A stretch of DNA of 10,300 nt from an uncultured Gemmatimonadota bacterium (GTDB lineage Bacteria > Gemmatimonadota > Gemmatimonadetes > Gemmatimonadales > Gemmatimonadaceae): contig CAMLHT010000127.1 of the NCBI GenBank assembly GCA_946479895.1, positions 1-10,300 of the forward strand, given 5' to 3'. The translations under genes and the position numbers were made by a program. Shown here piece after piece: positions 6,691-10,300 of the stretch. How positions within the stretch are numbered: the first letter of the stretch is position 1; each line of letters opens with the position of its first letter. The notes below the pieces were generated by a model, which was not told the DNA's origin, ran no database searches, and worked only from the letters and a program-made list of their open reading frames with translations.

Positions 6691-7814
6691 CGACCACCTT
6701 TCACAGGACGGCCGAGGCGTACAGGGAAGGCGCGCGGACGATGCCGGGCGAGTACTACACATCGCCGGCGATCCTCGACGAAGAGCGGGCGCGCCTCTTC
6801 TCCGCGATGTGGCATTGCGCCGGCCGCGCGAGCGCCGTCGGCCGCCCGGGGGAGTTCATGGTGCGTGAGGTGGCGGGCGAGTCGATCATCGTCGTCCGCG
6901 GGAAGGACGGAGCGCTCCGGGCATTCTTCAACGTGTGCCGGCACCGGGGTACGCGGCTGTGCAACGAGCCATCCGGGGAGCTCTCCGGATCGATCCAGTG
7001 TCCCTATCATGCCTGGACCTACGGCCTCGACGGACGACTGATCGGCGCGCCGCACATGAACGAGGTCGCGGGCTTCGACAGGAAGGACTATCCCCTGCAC
7101 CCGGCGGCGGTGGCCGAGTGGGAGGGGTTCGTGTTCGTGAACGTGTCTCGCGATCCGCGTCCGTTCGACGAGTGGTTCGCCCCGATGATCGGGCGGCTGG
7201 CGCGCTATTCGATCGCGGCGCTGAAGGTCGTTCACTCCGTCCGCTACGAGGTGAAGGCCAACTGGAAGCTCGTCTTCCAGAACTACTCGGAGTGCCTGCA
7301 CTGCCCGATGATCCACCCCGAGCTGTCGGCGAGAATGCCGTACACGAGCGGCGCCAACGACCTGATCGAGGGGCCCTTCCTCGGCGGATACATGGAGCTG
7401 AACGACGAGAGCGCGACCATGAGCGGAAAGGCGTGCGGGCGGCACATCAGCCCCACGCTGCCCGTCGAGGACAGGCGCCGCGCCTACTACTACACGCTGA
7501 TGCCGAACATGGCGCTCAGCATCCATCCCGATTACGTGAACTACTACATCCTCACGCCGCTGGCGGTGGACCGCACGCTGGTGGAGTCGGAGTGGATGTT
7601 CGCCGCGTCCAACGAGGGGAGCCCGGACTTCAATCCGCGTGACGCCATCGAGTTCTGGGACATCACGAACCGGCAGGACTGGGCGATCTGCGAGCAGAGC
7701 CAGGCGGGAGTCTCGTCATCCCGCTACGAGCCCGGTCCCTATTCGCCCCGGGAAAGCATGCCCGCGGCGTGGGACCGGGAGTATCTGCGACTGATGGGAC
7801 TATCGTCAGCCTGA
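6687..7814 (+). CDS. Rieske non-haem iron oxygenase, alpha subunit (quaternary-amine oxygenase-like)
   Basis: The 375 residues show a Rieske [2Fe-2S] site, Cys84-x-His86 and Cys105-x2-His108 (NVCRHRGT and CPYHAWTY), followed by a catalytic domain with a mononuclear iron site: NYSECLHCPMIH (199-210) gives His205 and His210, and Asp331 in DWAICEQSQ is the likely third ligand. Such enzymes use O2 and electrons from a reductase to hydroxylate a substrate or remove a methyl group as formaldehyde. The residue bridging the two centres, usually Asp, is Glu202 here, as reported for carnitine oxygenase CntA; the overall pattern resembles the GbcA/choline/carnitine oxygenase branch. No reductase or ferredoxin gene is in the window, so electrons must come from elsewhere unless a flavoprotein neighbour supplies them. 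It is the last gene of the operon; its final three codons and stop lie in a repeat palindrome. The substrate is unproven. Confidence 0.92.
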   Translation: MTTTFHRTAEAYREGARTMPGEYYTSPAILDEERARLFSAMWHCAGRASAVGRPGEFMVREVAGESIIVVRGKDGALRAFFNVCRHRGTRLCNEPSGELSGSIQCPYHAWTYGLDGRLIGAPHMNEVAGFDRKDYPLHPAAVAEWEGFVFVNVSRDPRPFDEWFAPMIGRLARYSIAALKVVHSVRYEVKANWKLVFQNYSECLHCPMIHPELSARMPYTSGANDLIEGPFLGGYMELNDESATMSGKACGRHISPTLPVEDRRRAYYYTLMPNMALSIHPDYVNYYILTPLAVDRTLVESEWMFAASNEGSPDFNPRDAIEFWDITNRQDWAICEQSQAGVSSSRYEPGPYSPRESMPAAWDREYLRLMGLSSA

Positions 7815-7857
7815 GCGAAGTGAAGGAAGGAGTCCTTCCTTCGCCGCTCAGGGTGAC
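7805..7857. repeat. Large imperfect palindrome made of two inverted REP-like repeats; likely bidirectional terminator
   Basis: The left arm (7805-7831) and right arm (7833-7857) are inverted copies of the same repeat family seen at 3540-3565: outer parts GTCAGCCTGAGCG and CGCTCAGGGTGAC, inner 10-base perfect stem GAAGGAAGGA / TCCTTCCTTC around one base. It sits between two convergent genes, containing the Rieske stop codon (7812-7814) and ending 6 bases before the stop of the YCII gene. It has no T-run, so if it ends transcription it does so by hairpin strength alone or stabilises 3' ends. Confidence 0.75.
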
Positions 7858-7863
7858 CACCCC

Positions 7864-8226
7864 TCAGGGGCCGGCCTCGAACGGGCGCACCTCGCAGACC
7901 CCCTCGAACTCCGGCCAGTGCTGCCGGTGCAGCTCCATGAACTCGCGCGCGTACTTCATGGCCTCTGCGTCGTCCCTGCACTCCATGATGGAGTAGCCGC
8001 CAACCACTTCCTTGGCCTCGGTGAACGGGCCATCGGTCGTCGTGATCCTGCCCTTCGAGAGGCGGACACGCTTGCCGGCCTTCGTCGGCTGGAGGCCGGC
8101 CCCATCGATGAAGACGCCGGCCTTCTGCGAGTCCCCGATGAACTTGTCCATGGCGCCGAAGAGGCTCTGCGGAACCTTGGACATGTCGTAGTCCTCGCCG
8201 TGCTTGATGAACATCATGTAACGCAT
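7864..8226 (-). CDS. YCII-related / DGPF-domain protein
   Basis: This small 120-residue protein of the YCII/DGPF alpha-beta fold (ferredoxin-like, often dimeric) has no settled biochemical role. Seen directly: MRYMMFIKHGED at the N-terminus, the hallmark TTDGPFTEAKEVVGGY (63-78) with DGPF at 65-68, and a C-terminal EVRPFEA ending typical of the family. The start at 8226 has AGAGGA (8233-8238) 6 bases upstream. Members are often encoded beside ECF sigma factors, but none is visible here. Instead it follows the DoxX gene by 37 bases on the same strand, so the two probably share a transcript. The 3' end faces the Rieske gene and abuts the repeat palindrome. Family assignment is confident; function is unknown. 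Confidence 0.9.
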   Translation of the reverse strand: MRYMMFIKHGEDYDMSKVPQSLFGAMDKFIGDSQKAGVFIDGAGLQPTKAGKRVRLSKGRITTTDGPFTEAKEVVGGYSIMECRDDAEAMKYAREFMELHRQHWPEFEGVCEVRPFEAGP

Positions 8227-8263
8227 TGGATATCCTCTGTGTGTGTCTGTGGGATCGGTCAGG

Positions 8264-8674
8264 TCACGCGGACAATGCCCGCGATCTCTGGACCAGGGGA
8301 ACCACCCGCCACCGCGTGTACGCGATCGCCACCGCGACGACGCCGACGACGAACGGCAGGACAGCGGCGGTCGCGCCGATGCCGGCCACGGTGAGCACGG
8401 TCGCGCCGGTCATGATGATGACGAGACCAGCGGCCGCGAGCGGGGTCAGTCCGGTGCGAATGCGGAACAGCCCGGGAAGGACGAGACCGATGGCGCCGAG
8501 CGTCTCGCACACGCCGATGAAGCGGATGAACGCCTCGGGCAGGCTGATCGGTCCCTGCAACTTCTCGATCGGCATCACGAGCTTCGTCGTGCCGGCCATC
8601 AGGAACAGCAGGGCGAGCAGGATCTGGGCGGTCCAGAGCGCGCGGTTGGCGCGCTTCGCGGCGGTCTGTGTCAT
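8264..8674 (-). CDS. DoxX-family integral membrane protein
   Basis: The 136-residue protein has four predicted membrane helices, at about 13-32 (LWTAQILLALLFLMAG), 49-68 (FIRFIGVCETLGAIGLVLPG), 75-96 and 100-119, with a short basic C-terminal tail. The pattern LLFLMAGTTKL, then a second helix with GVCETLGAIGL, is typical of the DoxX/DoxX-like family. These inner-membrane proteins have been linked to quinone or thiosulfate redox and oxidative stress in a few cases, but most have no assigned role. The start at 8674 has GGAG (8683-8686) 8 bases upstream. It is probably the first gene of a two-gene operon with the YCII protein. An inverted repeat at 8700-8725 lies in its upstream region. Confidence 0.87.
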   Translation of the reverse strand: MTQTAAKRANRALWTAQILLALLFLMAGTTKLVMPIEKLQGPISLPEAFIRFIGVCETLGAIGLVLPGLFRIRTGLTPLAAAGLVIIMTGATVLTVAGIGATAAVLPFVVGVVAVAIAYTRWRVVPLVQRSRALSA

Positions 8675-8699
8675 TGTCGGATCTCCGGTTCGGGTTGGC

Positions 8700-8725
8700 G
8701 GGTGACCGATCGGGCTCGATCACCC
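8700..8725. promoter_or_regulatory. Inverted repeat upstream of doxX-like gene (operator or terminator)
   Basis: GGGTGACCGA (8700-8709) and TCGATCACCC (8716-8725) are inverted copies with one mismatch and a 6-base loop. It lies 25 bases upstream of the DoxX start and 102 bases beyond the stop of the DUF885 gene on the same strand. It could be an operator for the DoxX/YCII operon or a terminator of the DUF885 transcript; there is no T-run. The rest of the 153-base gap 8675-8827 holds a weak 6-base-stem hairpin (8788-8804) and no clear promoter boxes. Confidence 0.4.
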
Positions 8726-8827
8726 TTCTGCCAACACGTCGAACGACCCTCGCGGAAAACGACAAACCCGGCAACTCGTTGCGGCATCGGCAGTTGTTCT
8801 GCCGCCTGCCTGGAACCGACGCGCTCG

Positions 8828-10300
8828 TCAGCGCCGCGTTGGCCGTGGCTTCGGCGGTGGAAGCTCGTCGGCGAAGCGCCACGGAGCCGGGCCCTCGCGC
8901 GTCATCGGGAGGTTGGCGAGCCGGGCGCGGACCATCGCGATCGGCATCGGCCCGCCCTGGATGACGGCGTCATGGAACTGCCGCTCGCTCATCCGGCCCT
9001 TCGTCACGAGCTGCTCGTGCAGCGCGCGGAGCTGGAGTCCTCCGAGCATGTAGCCGGCCTGATACAGCGGCGGGTACGTCCCGTTGAACGAGCGCCGCAC
9101 TTCGGCGTCCGCGTTCGCGCGCTCGAACGCGACGGTGTCGACCAGGAATTGAATCGCCTGCTCCGGCGTCATCTTCCCTAGGTGGAACGACAGGGAGAAG
9201 ATGATTCGCGCGCTCCGGTGCATGCGCCAGAACAGCGCGCCCATGCGATCCTCGGGCGTCACCTGGAAGTCGTGATCCCACAGGAACATCTCCCAGTACA
9301 GTGACTGGCCCTCGTTCCAGAAGGGCGTGGCGAAGATCCGGCGGTGCTGGTTGTAGCGCGCCATCATGAACTGCTGGAGATGATGGCCGGGGTTCAGCTC
9401 GTGAAACACGGTCGCGCGCGAGAAATGCGGATTGTTGCCGCGCAGGCTCATCAGCTTGTCCTCGTCCGACATGTCCGCCGTCGGATACGAGACGAGGATG
9501 TTGGCGCCGCCGAGGAAGAACGGGCTCGTGCGCTGGCGCTCGGGGCTGAGCATCTCCATGCCCCAGTCCTCCTTCGCCAGCTCGGGAATCGTGATCCAGT
9601 CCTGCTTCGCGAAGAACTCCTCGGCTTCGCGGGCGAGCCCGCGGATGAGCTCCGGCTGCTTTCCCGGCTCGACGTAGGTGTTCTTCACCTTCTCCATCGC
9701 CGCCTTCCAGTCGTCGCCGAGTCCCATCTCGCGCGCGGCCTTCTTCGCCTCGCTGAGGCTGAAGGCGTACTCCTTCTCGGCGATCGCCATCAGCTCTTCC
9801 GGCGTGTACGGAATCATCTCGTGCGCGAGGTCGGCGGCGAGGCCTTCGCGGCCGATCGGGTCGCCGATGATCGGCGTGACGGGAGCGGGGCCGGTCGCCG
9901 GCGCCTGCGCATTGGCTCCTGCGCCGGGCGCTCCACCTCTACCTCCACCACCCCCTGCTCCGCCGCGGCCGCCACCCGCGGCCCCTCCGGCGACGGTGGC
10001 CTGCGTCGCCGGCAATCCGACGATGCGCGTGCGGATCGCTCGGGCGTACCCGGTCAGCGCCGCGTCGAGGCTGGAGAACGGCTCCTTCACCCACCAGGTG
10101 AACATCGGGTCGTAGCCGTCGTAGTAGCGATACCAGCCGCCGACGACGTTCCGGATCCGGTCCACGTCCTCGGCGGCGCGATTGCCAACCGTGCGGGTCA
10201 CCGACGGCGGCGTCGCCGCGCCGCCGCGCCCGCTGGCCTCGAGGCGGACGCGCATGCTGTCCACCTGCTTCGCCACCGCCGAAAGGGTGCGGGCGGCGGC
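8828..10300 (-). CDS. DUF885 family protein (metallopeptidase-like), 5' end cut by window edge
   Basis: 490 codons are visible and the frame is still open at the right edge, so the N-terminus, probably with a signal sequence, is missing. The GTG at 10276 is not accepted as the start because full-length DUF885 proteins are about 550-600 residues. The hallmark is HELNPGHH (visible residues 300-307), matching the family's HExxPGHH zinc-peptidase-like motif, followed by NEGQSLYWEM (329-338), which corresponds to the EGWALY-type segment carrying a further acidic ligand. Many members are annotated as uncharacterised secreted or periplasmic proteins. An unusual Gly/Ala-rich stretch lies around visible residues 104-128 (coding about 9917-9988), with a Pro/Ala-rich linker after it, splitting the N-terminal helical part from the rest. 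The C-terminus ends in a Pro/Arg tail. No enzyme activity can be assigned with certainty. Confidence 0.9.
   Translation of the reverse strand, partial: AAARTLSAVAKQVDSMRVRLEASGRGGAATPPSVTRTVGNRAAEDVDRIRNVVGGWYRYYDGYDPMFTWWVKEPFSSLDAALTGYARAIRTRIVGLPATQATVAGGAAGGGRGGAGGGGGRGGAPGAGANAQAPATGPAPVTPIIGDPIGREGLAADLAHEMIPYTPEELMAIAEKEYAFSLSEAKKAAREMGLGDDWKAAMEKVKNTYVEPGKQPELIRGLAREAEEFFAKQDWITIPELAKEDWGMEMLSPERQRTSPFFLGGANILVSYPTADMSDEDKLMSLRGNNPHFSRATVFHELNPGHHLQQFMMARYNQHRRIFATPFWNEGQSLYWEMFLWDHDFQVTPEDRMGALFWRMHRSARIIFSLSFHLGKMTPEQAIQFLVDTVAFERANADAEVRRSFNGTYPPLYQAGYMLGGLQLRALHEQLVTKGRMSERQFHDAVIQGGPMPIAMVRARLANLPMTREGPAPWRFADELPPPKPRPTRR

Noticed and set aside
5215..6762. Very long open frame on the minus strand opposite the second flavoprotein
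   Set aside because: It is Arg/His/Ala-rich, without recognisable motifs, and mirrors a well-supported FAD protein on the other strand. Such shadows are expected at this GC content. The same applies to 4202-5086 and 6582-7526.
8788..8804. Small hairpin CGGCAG...CTGCCG downstream of the DUF885 gene as a terminator
   Set aside because: The stem has only 6 pairs with no T-run on the minus strand; too weak to annotate separately.

Overview
The window is uniformly GC-rich, densely coded bacterial DNA. Codons end mostly in G or C, genes are packed with 4-base ATGA overlaps, and there are no RNA genes, CRISPR arrays or recognisable transposases. The gene content (secreted GH3 glycosidase, DUF885 metallopeptidase-like protein, YCII/DGPF and DoxX proteins, PYROXD2-like flavoproteins) and the dispersed repeat of the form CTCAGGATGAC suggest a free-living soil-type heterotroph. 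My best guess is an acidobacterium, possibly of the Vicinamibacteria type, but this is inference and no marker gene is present.

Layout. Positions 1-2257 hold a leftward pair: a secreted protein of unknown function with a nucleotide-binding-like motif, followed with a 4-base overlap by a GH3 beta-glucosidase-type hydrolase that runs off the left edge. An 80-base divergent spacer (2258-2337) separates it from a rightward four-gene operon (2338-7814): a stand-alone GcvT-family protein, two tandem paralogous PYROXD2/phytoene-desaturase-like FAD oxidoreductases, and a Rieske non-haem iron oxygenase. The last three are joined by ATGA overlaps. A large imperfect palindrome built from a dispersed repeat closes the operon and lies in the 49-base convergent gap. 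Leftward from 8674 come a DoxX-family membrane protein and a YCII/DGPF protein. A 153-base gap with an inverted repeat (8675-8827) follows, then a leftward DUF885 protein that continues past the right edge.

How the genes may work together. The operon is the most interesting part. A Rieske oxygenase with the NYSECLHC...H arrangement seen in quaternary-amine oxygenases, a folate-type C1-transfer protein and two flavoproteins would together fit oxidative demethylation or desaturation of a small methylated compound, with the C1 unit passed to tetrahydrofolate. The substrate cannot be read from the sequence, and no ferredoxin reductase, transporter or regulator is present in the window. The left-hand pair is probably exported and may act on glycans or glycosides. 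The DoxX/YCII pair is a common small stress- or respiration-associated type with no firm function.
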